From CF-113 sp050695155 (GTDB lineage Bacteria > Chloroflexota > Ktedonobacteria > Ktedonobacterales > Ktedonobacteraceae), in NCBI GenBank assembly GCA_050695155.1, contig JBOGTO010000090.1:1-64000 (forward strand): DNA of 64,000 nt, in the 5' to 3' direction. The notes beneath the pieces are model-generated. The model ran no database searches, was not told the DNA's origin, and saw only the letters and a program-made list of their open reading frames with translations. The translations under genes and the position numbers were made by a program. Shown in pieces: positions 1-7,903 of the stretch (within the stretch, counting starts at the first letter, position 1; each line of letters starts with the position of its first letter).

Positions 1-134
1 GGCGTAGAGAGCACCCATATTTCAAATACAAAAAACAAATGCGTGAGTGACACGTTTTTGCTCGTGTAATTGCTGACGGTTCGCTCATTTTCCAGGCCGT
101 TCGGAAGCAGTGCCCTGCCTTGAGAGGGTGTTTC

Positions 135-243
135 GAGCAGAAGGTGGAACGTTGCTCTCCCCAGACCTGCTTCTGCGTGATCAATGCTGTCCGTTGCCCA
201 ATCTGCTTCCAGTGTACACGGGGAGCGTTACAAAGAGCGTTAA
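135..243 (+). repeat. Left arm of an imperfect inverted repeat
   Basis: This stretch matches the reverse complement of 884-993 at most positions by eye, starting at GAGCAGAAGGTGGAACG and ending near GCGTTACAAAGAGCGTTA. Both arms stay open in the same frame, with a cysteine-rich translation (for example RCPICFQC), and many differences are at third codon positions. The arms may therefore be two copies of a coding fragment rather than transposon tips. Confidence 0.7.
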
Positions 244-309
244 ATAATGAATGGCTTCCTGCCACAGTTGGCACCACGACCTGAACATCCATTGGTACCT
301 GGCCTCGCA

Positions 310-735
310 CCTCTCTGCGCCAATCTCCAGGCACCGAGGGTCAGGAAGATGGTGAGCACAACAGGAAATTCTTCGGGCAACACCGACATGGCTAGCGTGA
401 TAGTCGGCCAATACCCCATTGAGCCAGTGCCCTCGTAATATGCCATAGAGCAGCACGACGAGCACACAGAGGGCCAGTCCTTCGAGAGCCAGAACATGAC
501 CAGTCGGCCGGTCTCTCGTTGCAGCCTGGTTTCCTCCGGCTTGACAGACTCTAGCGCCTTACCAATCTTGCCAGGCTCAGTGTTCATGCCCGTTGCCAGC
601 ATAAGGATGTCGCCAGGCACAACTTCTCGGCCTGCAATACGTTTTTGTTGACCTTCTCGAATCACCAGCGCACGCGGGCGGGAGATCACGCAATGCTTCC
701 AACGCTCGTTCTGTTCTATTTTCCTGGTAGAAGGT
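310..735 (-). pseudogene. Relic of a P-type cation-transporting ATPase
   Basis: Read on the minus strand, the pieces match the P-type ATPase family: a segment like YQENRTERALEALRDL near 733-690, then RALVIREGQQKRIAGREVV, GKIGKALESVKPEETRLQRE, LVVLLYGILRGHWLNG and LPEEFPVVLTIFLTLGAWR. The pieces lie in different reading frames, so several frameshifts are present. The stretch between the actuator-domain GD motif and GKIGKAL is too short, so the part that normally carries the TGES loop is deleted. The phosphorylation motif DKTGT is missing. The remnant corresponds to the middle of the family and cannot encode a working pump. It sits between the two arms of the inverted repeat at 135-243 and 884-993. 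Confidence 0.8.
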
Positions 736-883
736 CTGATGGTGTCTCACTCTGCGTTCATTTTGGCGGGCAGAACATGCTGGGAATCGCCCCTGTCTGG
801 CGAACTAGGTCAAGCGCACGAGCATCGTCTGCCCCAGTGGGCGATCAAGATGGTGTCCAGGGGAAAACAGTTCTGTGCGTCTG

Positions 884-993
884 TAACGCTGTTTGTAACG
901 CCCCCTGGTTACACTGGAAGCAGATCGGACAACGGATGGCATTGCGCACGCAGAAGCAGGTCTGGGAAGAGCAACGTTCCACCTTCTGCTCTC
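884..993 (-). repeat. Right arm of an imperfect inverted repeat
   Basis: This is the reverse-complement partner of 135-243, with roughly 85-90% identity by eye. The homology stops sharply at GAGAGCAG near 993 and near 884. The pair encloses about 640 bp that includes the ATPase relic. Confidence 0.7.
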
Positions 994-1235
994 AACTCCA
1001 TCACTCCGAATCATGGCAATCAATACCTACACGAGTGAAAGCTATCTCACGCTTTTGCGAGCCTTACGTCATAATCGTGAGTATGAGCCGCATGGCCCCT
1101 GGCTTGTGACCATGCCGTGACAGAAGCCTTCGCATCACTAGCTTCGTCAGTGAACGCTCTGAGCGAGGGCCAGTTGGACCGACAACCATTCACTGAGGGC
1201 AGGTGGCCAGGGCATCCGGCGGAGGCGACTCACAC
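994..1235. other. Decayed stretch without a supported gene
   Basis: I see only a 32-codon frame at 1013-1111 (beginning MAINTYTSESYLTLL), which I cannot assign. The base composition shifts to GC-rich at about 1200, just before the OtsB-GH65 gene. The ribosome binding site of that gene is AGGGAGG at 1236-1242. I see no convincing promoter pair here. Confidence 0.4.
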
Positions 1236-1251
1236 AGGGAGGTAAGCAACT

Positions 1252-4200
1252 ATGGAGAGGCAGATTGGCGATCTACCGCCCGCGCTCGGCGCGGGCGAGG
1301 CGCTGGCTCGGGGCTTCGCCGGCAAGCGGCCGGTCGTGTTCCTCGACTACGACGGAACCCTGACCCCGATCCGCGATCGACCGGAGGACGCCGTGATCTC
1401 GGACAGCATGCGTGAGGCGGTGCGCAGGCTGGCCGAACGAGTCCCCGTGTGCGTGGTCAGCGGCCGCGACCGCAAGGTGGTGCAGAAACTCATGGGCCTC
1501 GACAACCTGATCGTGGCTGGCGACCAAGGGTTCGACATCTGGAGCCCGACCGGAGGGCCGATACAGCGTGAGGTGGGCGCGTCATTCGAGGGCCTACTGC
1601 GAGAGGTGGAGGCAAAGCTTCGCGCCGAGTTGGCCGACATCCCGGGAGCCCTGGTCGAACCTAAGAAGAGTTCGGTGGCCGCTCATTTCCGCCTGGTACC
1701 CGAAGAACAGCGACCCCGCGTCAAGAAGATCGTTGACGCCGTCCTCAGCGAGCACCCGCAGGAACTCAAGGTCATGCCGGGTAAGATGGTCTTTGAGATC
1801 CAGCCCAGGCTGGACTGGGACAAGGGCAAAGCGGTACTCTACCTGCTCAAGGCGCTGAATCTGGACCGAGACGACGTGGTCCCCGTCTATCTGGGCGACG
1901 ACGTCACGGACGAGGATGCCTTCCGAGCCCTGGTGGGGCGCGGCATCGGCATCTTCGTGGGGAGCACCGACGACCCTGAGACCGCCGGCCGCACTACCAC
2001 CGCGGACTACGTGCTGAACACGATGGGGGAGGTGGAGCAGTTCCTCAACAGGCTCGCCGCCCTGGACCCCGCTAAGGGGAAGCCAACGGCGCCCGGCGGG
2101 GGATCCGAGCCCAATCCGAAGGATTGGACGCTCGCCTACGACACCTTCGAGCCCGAGCAGGAGAGGCTGCGGGAGGTGCTGACCTCGACCGGCAACGGCC
2201 ATTTCTGCACGCGTGGCAGCGCCGAGTGGGCCGACGTGGACGACGTCCACTATCCGGGTACCTACGCACATGGCTGCTACAACCGGGAGACGACCATCAT
2301 GGGCGGTCGCCCGGTACTCAACGAGGACCTGACCAACCTTCCCAACTGGCTCGTGCTCAAGCTCCGCATCGGTGACGACGAGCCGATCACCCTGAAGAAC
2401 GTTGAACTGCTGAGCTACCGGCATGAGGTGAACTTCCGCAACGCCACGGTGATGCGCAGGCTTCGCTTCCGCGACCGCCGGGGTCGCGAGACGACGCTCG
2501 CAAGCCGCCGCTTCGTCAGCATGGCCGACATGCACCAGGCGGCCCTGGAGTGGACCATCACGGCTGAGAACTGGTCTGGCCTGGTGGAGGTCATCACGGC
2601 GCTTGACGCGCGCGTCACCAACCAGGGCGTCACCCGCTACCGCGAGCTCGAGGGCCACCACCTGCATCCGGTGGCGAGCCGGACTCCGTATCCGGACACC
2701 ATCTCCCTGATCGCGCAGTCTCGTCAGTCCCGCATCTACGTGGCCGAGGCGGCAAGGACGCGCGTGTACGGAGACGCGGGTGAGTTGAAGGTCGAGCGCG
2801 GGCTCTATCAGATGGAGGACTATGCCCATCAGACGCTGGGCTTCGCCCTCCAGCAAGGCCGACCGGTCCGGGTCGAGAAGCTGGTCTCGTTCTACACCTC
2901 TCACGACCAGGCGATCAACGAGCCCCTGGCCAACGCCGAGAAGGCAGCCGGGCGTTTGGGCACCTTCGAGGAGGCCTGCGACCGTCACCAGCGTGCGTGG
3001 GACGAGCTGTGGGACGACTGCGACATCCGGGTACCCAACGACGACCGGGTCCAGTTCCTGCTGCGCTTCCACGTCTCCCACGTGCTGCAGACCTGCTCCC
3101 CCCACACGGCCGACCTGGACGCCGGCGTTCCGGCGCGCGGCCTCAACGGGGAAGCCTATCGCGGCCACATCTTCTGGGACGAGCTCTACGTCTATCCCTT
3201 CCTGAACTTCCGGCTGCCCAAGATCACGCGGGGCCTGCTGATGTACCGGTACCGCCGACTCGACGAGGCCCGCGCCCTGGCTCGCGACGCCGGCTACCGG
3301 GGCGCGATGTATCCCTGGCAGAGTGGCAGCGACGGTAAGGAGGAGACCCAGGTCGTACACCTCAACCCGCGCTCCGGGGTGTGGGACCCGGACCTGAGCC
3401 GGAACCAGAGGCACGTGAGCGCGGCCATCTTCTACAACATCTGGCACTACATCCAGGCCTCGGGAGATACCGACTTCCTGCTCGGGCCGGGTGCCGAGAT
3501 GATGATGGAGATCGCCCGTTTCTGGTCCAGCATCGCTCACTTCAACCCGCAGCGTGGCCGCTACGAGATCCACGGCGTCATGGGCCCGGACGAGTTCCAC
3601 GAGAAATACCCGGACTCCGATGAGCCTGGTCTGCGCAACAACGCGTACACCAACGTGATGGTGGCGTGGATCTCCGACGTTGCGGGCAGGCTGCTCGACC
3701 TGCTCCCAGCGCGGTGGCGGCTCTCGCTCTGCGAGCGCATTGACCTCACCGACCGGGAGATCGAGACCTGGAAGGAGATGAGCCGCAAGATGTACGTCCC
3801 CTTCAACGCGGATGGCATCATGAGCCAGTTCGAGGGCTGGGAGAACCTGGAGGAACTGGACTGGGATGCCTATCGCCAGAAGTACGGCAACATCCAGAGG
3901 CTCGACCGCATCCTGCGGGCGGAGGGAAAGGAGCCCGACCGCTACAAGCTGTCGAAGCAGGCGGACACCGTGCTACTGTTCTACCTGTTCCGGCAGGATG
4001 AGCTGAAGCAGATGTTCGAGCGCCTCGGCTACTCGTACACGCCCCAGACGCTGCGCAAGACCGTCGCCTACTACGATGCCCGCACCTCACACGGGTCCAC
4101 CCTGAGCTTCGTAGTGTATGCCGGGGTCTTCGCGGAGATCGACCTGGCAACCTCCTGGGAGCGCTATATGGTGGCATTGGAGAGCGACGTCGGCGACGTA

Positions 4201-4509
4201 CAGGGCGGCACCACGGCCGAGGGCATCCACATGGGCGTGATGGCGGGGACGCTGGACCTGGTGCAGCGCAGCTACCTGGGCGAGGTGATTCGCGACGGCG
4301 TCCTCTACTTCAACCCCAAGGCCATGGACCATCTGCGCGGTCTGACCCTCCCCATGCGCTTCAGAGGGCTGCTGATCGAGGTCACCCTCGAAGACGGCCG
4401 CCTGCGGGTCGGCGCCGAGGTCGACAGCCTGAGCCGGTCGGTGAAATTGGGTGTCGGAGACCAGGTCAGGGAGATCAGGTCCGGGGAGAGCTACACCTTC
4501 GACCTCTGA
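1252..4509 (+). CDS. Trehalose-6-phosphate phosphatase fused to a GH65 glycoside phosphorylase/hydrolase
   Basis: Residues 1 to about 270 form a HAD-type trehalose-phosphatase: DYDGT at 32-36 (nucleophile and acid aspartates), VSGRD at 69-73 and LGDDVTDEDAF at 214-224. A linker rich in Pro and Gly near 275-290 leads to a full GH65 domain of about 790 residues, with general acid E781 in GPDEF. GH65 enzymes cleave maltose, trehalose or kojibiose, mostly by phosphorolysis, so the protein could make trehalose by dephosphorylation and also turn it over. The exact sugar cannot be read from sequence. The same pairing occurs in mycobacterial OtsB1 proteins. The start follows AGGGAGG with good spacing. 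The gene is far richer in G+C (75% in one sampled line) than the next gene (47% in one line), which suggests transfer, perhaps from an actinobacterium. It stands just downstream of decayed mobile DNA. Confidence 0.92.
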   Translation: MERQIGDLPPALGAGEALARGFAGKRPVVFLDYDGTLTPIRDRPEDAVISDSMREAVRRLAERVPVCVVSGRDRKVVQKLMGLDNLIVAGDQGFDIWSPTGGPIQREVGASFEGLLREVEAKLRAELADIPGALVEPKKSSVAAHFRLVPEEQRPRVKKIVDAVLSEHPQELKVMPGKMVFEIQPRLDWDKGKAVLYLLKALNLDRDDVVPVYLGDDVTDEDAFRALVGRGIGIFVGSTDDPETAGRTTTADYVLNTMGEVEQFLNRLAALDPAKGKPTAPGGGSEPNPKDWTLAYDTFEPEQERLREVLTSTGNGHFCTRGSAEWADVDDVHYPGTYAHGCYNRETTIMGGRPVLNEDLTNLPNWLVLKLRIGDDEPITLKNVELLSYRHEVNFRNATVMRRLRFRDRRGRETTLASRRFVSMADMHQAALEWTITAENWSGLVEVITALDARVTNQGVTRYRELEGHHLHPVASRTPYPDTISLIAQSRQSRIYVAEAARTRVYGDAGELKVERGLYQMEDYAHQTLGFALQQGRPVRVEKLVSFYTSHDQAINEPLANAEKAAGRLGTFEEACDRHQRAWDELWDDCDIRVPNDDRVQFLLRFHVSHVLQTCSPHTADLDAGVPARGLNGEAYRGHIFWDELYVYPFLNFRLPKITRGLLMYRYRRLDEARALARDAGYRGAMYPWQSGSDGKEETQVVHLNPRSGVWDPDLSRNQRHVSAAIFYNIWHYIQASGDTDFLLGPGAEMMMEIARFWSSIAHFNPQRGRYEIHGVMGPDEFHEKYPDSDEPGLRNNAYTNVMVAWISDVAGRLLDLLPARWRLSLCERIDLTDREIETWKEMSRKMYVPFNADGIMSQFEGWENLEELDWDAYRQKYGNIQRLDRILRAEGKEPDRYKLSKQADTVLLFYLFRQDELKQMFERLGYSYTPQTLRKTVAYYDARTSHGSTLSFVVYAGVFAEIDLATSWERYMVALESDVGDVQGGTTAEGIHMGVMAGTLDLVQRSYLGEVIRDGVLYFNPKAMDHLRGLTLPMRFRGLLIEVTLEDGRLRVGAEVDSLSRSVKLGVGDQVREIRSGESYTFDL

Positions 4510-4560
4510 ATGAGAACGTGGTCTGGTTAGTAACCAGAGAGCAAGCGAGGGAGCATTTCT

Positions 4561-5160
4561 ATGCAACCACTGGTGTTTTTACTGGATGTCGATAATACCC
4601 TGCTGGACAACGACGCCATAAAAAAAGATTGGGATGAACAGCTTCAAGTAGCGTTGGGTCCCAAACTCACAACGAGGTTTTGGGAGATGTATGAGCAGGC
4701 GCGCAAAGAGAGGGAAGTTGTTGATATTCCACTGGCATTATCCAGGCTGCGCGAGCAAACTCCGAGTACAGAGCTGAATGAGCAGCTCTACCAGCACGTC
4801 CGTTCGCTCTTTTTTGAATACCCCTTCTACAAGAGGCTGTACCCCTATACTATCGAGACACTCGAGCACCTGCGCAGCATGGGAGAAACCGTCATTGTTT
4901 CGGACGGCGACCTGGTCTTCCAGACAGAGAAAATCATCAAGAGCCACCTTGCGGAGGCGCTTGAGGGGCGCGTCTTGCTCTTCACGCATAAGCAGGGACA
5001 CTTAGACGAAATTATGCGGGCCTACCCCGCCGATCACTATGTGATGGTCGATGATCATCCGCAAATCCTGTCCGATTCCAAGCGGATCATGAGGGATCGT
5101 CTCACCACCGTTTTTGTCAAGCAAGGCCACTATGCTGCCAGGGCAATCGCATCTAAATAA
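4561..5160 (+). CDS. HAD-superfamily hydrolase, paralogue of the gene at 26549
   Basis: The 199-residue protein has the HAD motifs in order: DVDNT at 9-13 with the nucleophile aspartate, a serine in VIVSDGD, a lysine in the FTHKQGH segment and the acidic pair in VMVDDHP. A helical cap lies between motif I and motif II. The substrate is unknown; phosphatase or sugar-phosphate roles are possible. It is closely similar along its whole length to the protein encoded at 26549-27220 but lacks that protein's last 20-odd residues. The ribosome binding site GAGGGAG precedes the ATG. Base composition drops sharply relative to the GC-rich gene ending 51 bp upstream, so the two do not share a history. Confidence 0.85.
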   Translation: MQPLVFLLDVDNTLLDNDAIKKDWDEQLQVALGPKLTTRFWEMYEQARKEREVVDIPLALSRLREQTPSTELNEQLYQHVRSLFFEYPFYKRLYPYTIETLEHLRSMGETVIVSDGDLVFQTEKIIKSHLAEALEGRVLLFTHKQGHLDEIMRAYPADHYVMVDDHPQILSDSKRIMRDRLTTVFVKQGHYAARAIASK

Positions 5161-5226
5161 ACTCATCAGTGAGAGAAAAAGGAGGTGGAGGTGGTAAAAT
5201 AGGTCAAAAAAGTTGGAGAGCATGAG

Positions 5227-5338
5227 ATGGAAGAAGGACGACTGCAAGATTTAGAAACGCTTTTTGCCCAGGTAGAAGACCCACGAGTGGAGCGAACCAA
5301 ACTGCATCGCTTGCGCGATATCATCATTCTCGCGATTT
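5227..5338 (+). pseudogene. 5' fragment of an ISAs1-type transposase
   Basis: The translation from the ATG at 5227 reads like the N-terminal region of ISAs1-family transposases (FAQVEDPRVERTKLHRLRDI, then IILAIS). GGAGAGCATGAG in front can serve as a ribosome binding site. After about 37 codons the homology stops, and the DNA continues in another frame as the 3' end of a TnsC/TniB gene. No catalytic DDE residues remain. Confidence 0.75.
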
Positions 5339-5626
5339 CTGGAGGATCTGCTCACCACGATCGCCCTCTTCCTCCCGTTCAGCCAGGACTCGCACCTCGC
5401 CGCCCGCGTCCTCGAGGGGAGTCCGGGGCCAGCAGCCCTGATCGAGCAGTGGACGGGGGGCATTCTGCGCGACATCATGATCCTGATTCGCGATGCGTGT
5501 CGTCGGGCAATTGAGGCAGACGCTGCCTCGTTGGAGCCGAAGATCTTAGCGGCCACATGGAAAGAGATCCAGACGAAACAGGTGACCGACTTCCTCGATA
5601 TCATCCGCCAAAGAGAGCAGCGGTGA
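5339..5626 (+). pseudogene. 3' fragment of a TnsC/TniB-type transposition ATPase
   Basis: This 95-codon frame has no start of its own. It encodes a helical segment (EQWTGGILRDIMILIRDACR, followed by an alanine-rich helix) typical of the C-terminal lid of TniB/TnsC AAA+ proteins. Its stop lies 4 bp before the GTG of the tniQ gene, the usual tniB-tniQ order. The Walker motifs are gone, cut off at the junction with the ISAs1 fragment near 5338. The TniB assignment is inferred from both sequence pattern and gene order. Confidence 0.6.
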
Positions 5627-5630
5627 GCAT

Positions 5631-7694
5631 GTGGAAACACCTGGCAGGCTCGTTGCTCACCGCTATCCCTTCCAGCTGCTGCCGCTGCATCCTCAACCAG
5701 CACACCTCGAATCGTTTACCAGCTACATCACGCGCCTGGCCGAGGCCAATGGGCTCAAGTCGCTGAAAGAGATCGCGGCTCTGGCTGATGCCCAGAACCG
5801 ATGGGAGCACATGCGCACCTTTGCTGACTACCCCTGCCCGCCATACACGGGACTCGCAGACCTCGCAGGCTGTTCTGAGACCACTCTGCTCGCAACGACC
5901 CTCTTTTTTCTGGGGAAACACTTCGGATGCCCAACCCATACCACCCCTTTCCACCGGTTCTTTCGAGGAAGCCTTGCCCCACACTTGCGCTATTGCCCCC
6001 GCTGCCTGGCGGAAGCCTCCTCTCCCTCGTATTCCCTGACCTGGCGCTTTACGTCGCTCTCGGGCTGCGTCAAGCACGCATGCACGCTCCTCGACCAATG
6101 CGGGCACTGCGGGTCCTCCCTCCCTCTCATAGCACGCGATGCGCGTATGGCGTATTGTCCGATCTGCCGGGGAGATGTGAGCACATGCAGCACGGCCCCA
6201 CTCGCATCCGCAGAAGCACACGCCGCGTCTCGTCGCGCACGGGAACTCGAGAGGCTTCTCTCTCCCTGGGCCGCCTCGCAAGAAGTGTCGCTGGCGGCGC
6301 TCGGAAAACGCTTCGACTTCGCGCGACAACAGCGGCGCCTCACTATCGCTGAGATAGCGCAGCGAGTGGGAGAGGACGGGCGCGAGGTCCTGGCCATCGA
6401 GTACGGCAACGGGACCAGGGAAGCCACCTTCCGCGACTACCTGCGGTACGCTGATGCCCTCGATCTCTCGCTGCAAGAGGTCTTCGATGCAGGCCGCTTC
6501 CCAGAGCCTCTCTCCCAATGCAGCGAGGAGGGAGTGCTTGGCCAGGTAGAAGCGGCCATCCACCAATTACAGGCTCAGGGCGAGCCGGTGCTGCACGGCA
6601 AGATTGGAGCGCTCGTCGGCATACGAGTGTCGCAGTTGCAACAGTATCCGCGTGTCAAGACCGTACTCCAGCGCTCCAAATTGAAACGCAGCCATGAGAC
6701 GGTGGGGCTGGATCACCAACGAGAGGATGGGCTGCTCAAGCGCGTAGAGCAAGCCATCAAGCAAGTGGAGTTTCTTGGGAAGCCAGTCACACAGCAACGC
6801 ATCTGCCACATCGTCGGGATGACGTACAGCTGGCTGATTCGGTATCCACGCGTCAAGGTGCTCCTCTTGCGGATTGCCTACAACCGGCAAGAAAACGTGA
6901 CGCGGCGCAGGCACCGCGAGGAGCAGGAGTTGATGCGGCAGGTCGAGCAAGCCATCACACAGTTGGAGTCCCGAGGCGAGCCGGTCACAGCGGGGCAGAT
7001 CTGTGAGCTGCTTGGCGTGTCACGAGAACGCTTGAACAAGCACCAACGGGTCAAAACGCTGGTGAGTCAGTATAATGGTAACAGTCCTGAAGGGAAACAA
7101 CGCGTGCGGCGACGCGAGGAAGAGTTGGTCAACCAGGTGGAGCAAGCGATGGCCCACCTTGTCTCGCTGGGAGACTCGGTGACGCAGTGGCGGGTCTGTA
7201 AAGCGGTTGGCCTGTCCCAAAGACACCTGGAATGTTACCCACGCGTCAAAGTCCTGCTGGATCATTGCAAAGGGAAAAGACACCGGAGGAGAAGCCGTGT
7301 CGAACAGCATGAGAAAGTACTCCTGAAGCAAATGGAGCAAGCTCTTCAGCAATTGGAGGCAGCAGGTGAATCTGTGCTGCCCAGGACAGTGGCGATGATG
7401 ATCCATCTTCCCCTACAGAGACTCGACGATTATCCCCTCATCAAGGCGCGCTTCCAGCAGGTCCTCGATGAGTACAACCGGAACCAGGCGTGGCGATGGC
7501 AGCAGCGTGAAGAGGAGGCCGTGGGGCGCCTGCACCAGGCCATCCAAACGCTGGAAGCGCGCGGGAAAGCGGTGACGCAGCACGCACTTCTCGCACTGGC
7601 CCAACTGACCCTGGCTCAGGCAAACAAGTACCCTCGTGTGAAATCCCTCCTCGAGAAGGTGCAAACAGCCAAAAGAGGCGCGCTGCACGAGTGA
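5631..7694 (+). CDS. tniQ: TniQ-family transposition target protein with six tandem C-terminal repeats
   Basis: Residues 1 to about 200 form the TniQ domain: HLESFTSYITRLAEANG, then zinc-binding pairs C122/C125, C146/H149, C157/C160 and C176/C179. Residues about 231-287 look like a Cro/C1 helix-turn-helix (LTIAEIAQRVG, IEYGNG). From 303 to 675 there are six copies of a unit with a strict 65-66 residue period, starting at 303, 368, 434, 499, 564 and 630. Each reads roughly L-x2-VEQAI-x-QL-x3-G-x-PVT, then a short helix pair, then YPRVK-x-LL, joined by basic linkers. TniQ proteins bridge target recognition and the TnsC ATPase in Tn7- and Tn5053-like transposons. Here the partner ATPase survives only as a stub and no TniA/TnsB was found, so the element cannot move on its own. 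The start is GTG; no strong ribosome binding site is visible. The length of 687 exceeds most TniQ proteins because of the repeats. Confidence 0.85.
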   Translation: METPGRLVAHRYPFQLLPLHPQPAHLESFTSYITRLAEANGLKSLKEIAALADAQNRWEHMRTFADYPCPPYTGLADLAGCSETTLLATTLFFLGKHFGCPTHTTPFHRFFRGSLAPHLRYCPRCLAEASSPSYSLTWRFTSLSGCVKHACTLLDQCGHCGSSLPLIARDARMAYCPICRGDVSTCSTAPLASAEAHAASRRARELERLLSPWAASQEVSLAALGKRFDFARQQRRLTIAEIAQRVGEDGREVLAIEYGNGTREATFRDYLRYADALDLSLQEVFDAGRFPEPLSQCSEEGVLGQVEAAIHQLQAQGEPVLHGKIGALVGIRVSQLQQYPRVKTVLQRSKLKRSHETVGLDHQREDGLLKRVEQAIKQVEFLGKPVTQQRICHIVGMTYSWLIRYPRVKVLLLRIAYNRQENVTRRRHREEQELMRQVEQAITQLESRGEPVTAGQICELLGVSRERLNKHQRVKTLVSQYNGNSPEGKQRVRRREEELVNQVEQAMAHLVSLGDSVTQWRVCKAVGLSQRHLECYPRVKVLLDHCKGKRHRRRSRVEQHEKVLLKQMEQALQQLEAAGESVLPRTVAMMIHLPLQRLDDYPLIKARFQQVLDEYNRNQAWRWQQREEEAVGRLHQAIQTLEARGKAVTQHALLALAQLTLAQANKYPRVKSLLEKVQTAKRGALHE

Positions 7695-7697
7695 TAT

Positions 7698-7804
7698 TTT
7701 TTCGCGATTACGCGAGAATGTGCGCTTTTTTTCGCTGGTGCATTGGAATCTTTCGCGTTCCCAGCAGGTGGCGGGAGACCCACCAAGCCTATTTCATTTC
7801 GCGC
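7698..7804. repeat. Cluster of TTCGC(G) motifs downstream of tniQ, possible transposon end
   Basis: T-rich copies of TTCGC(G) occur at 7701, 7731 (TTCGCT), 7752 and 7799, all in the same orientation and irregularly spaced (30, 21 and 47 bp). The first is part of the small palindrome TCGCG-ATTA-CGCGA. A GGTGG/CCACC hairpin lies at about 7767-7783. Tn7-like elements carry several transposase-binding repeats at each end, so this may be the right end. No matching left end was found, so this remains a proposal. Confidence 0.35.
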
Positions 7805-7825
7805 TTACAGTATAACCTACAGCTC

Positions 7826-7875
7826 TTCTCAGACATGATACAATAAGAACAATTATCAAAATGCATGTCTGAGAA
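7826..7875 (+). promoter_or_regulatory. Extended -10 promoter flanked by a perfect 12-bp inverted repeat
   Basis: TGATACAAT at 7836-7844 fits an extended -10 element for the PAC2 gene. TTCTCAGACATG (7826-7837) and its exact complement CATGTCTGAGAA (7864-7875) bracket the expected transcription start with a 26-nt spacer. The left arm runs into the -10, so a dimeric repressor bound here would block transcription. The right arm could also form a hairpin in the leader. Confidence 0.5.
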
Positions 7876-7903
7876 TGGAACATGCGCGCGTAGAGGAGTT
7901 CAC

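Noticed and set aside
1594..3600. Long open frame of 668 codons on the minus strand
   Set aside because: It is antisense to the GC-rich OtsB-GH65 gene, where stop codons are rare by composition. The translation shows no family pattern.
5251..6566. Minus-strand open frames opposite tniQ
   Set aside because: They overlap the well-supported TniQ domain and the TnsC fragment, and their translations show no family pattern.
7698..7804. Possible CRISPR array
   Set aside because: The repeated word is only 5-7 bp, spacing is irregular (30, 21 and 47 bp), and no cas genes are present.
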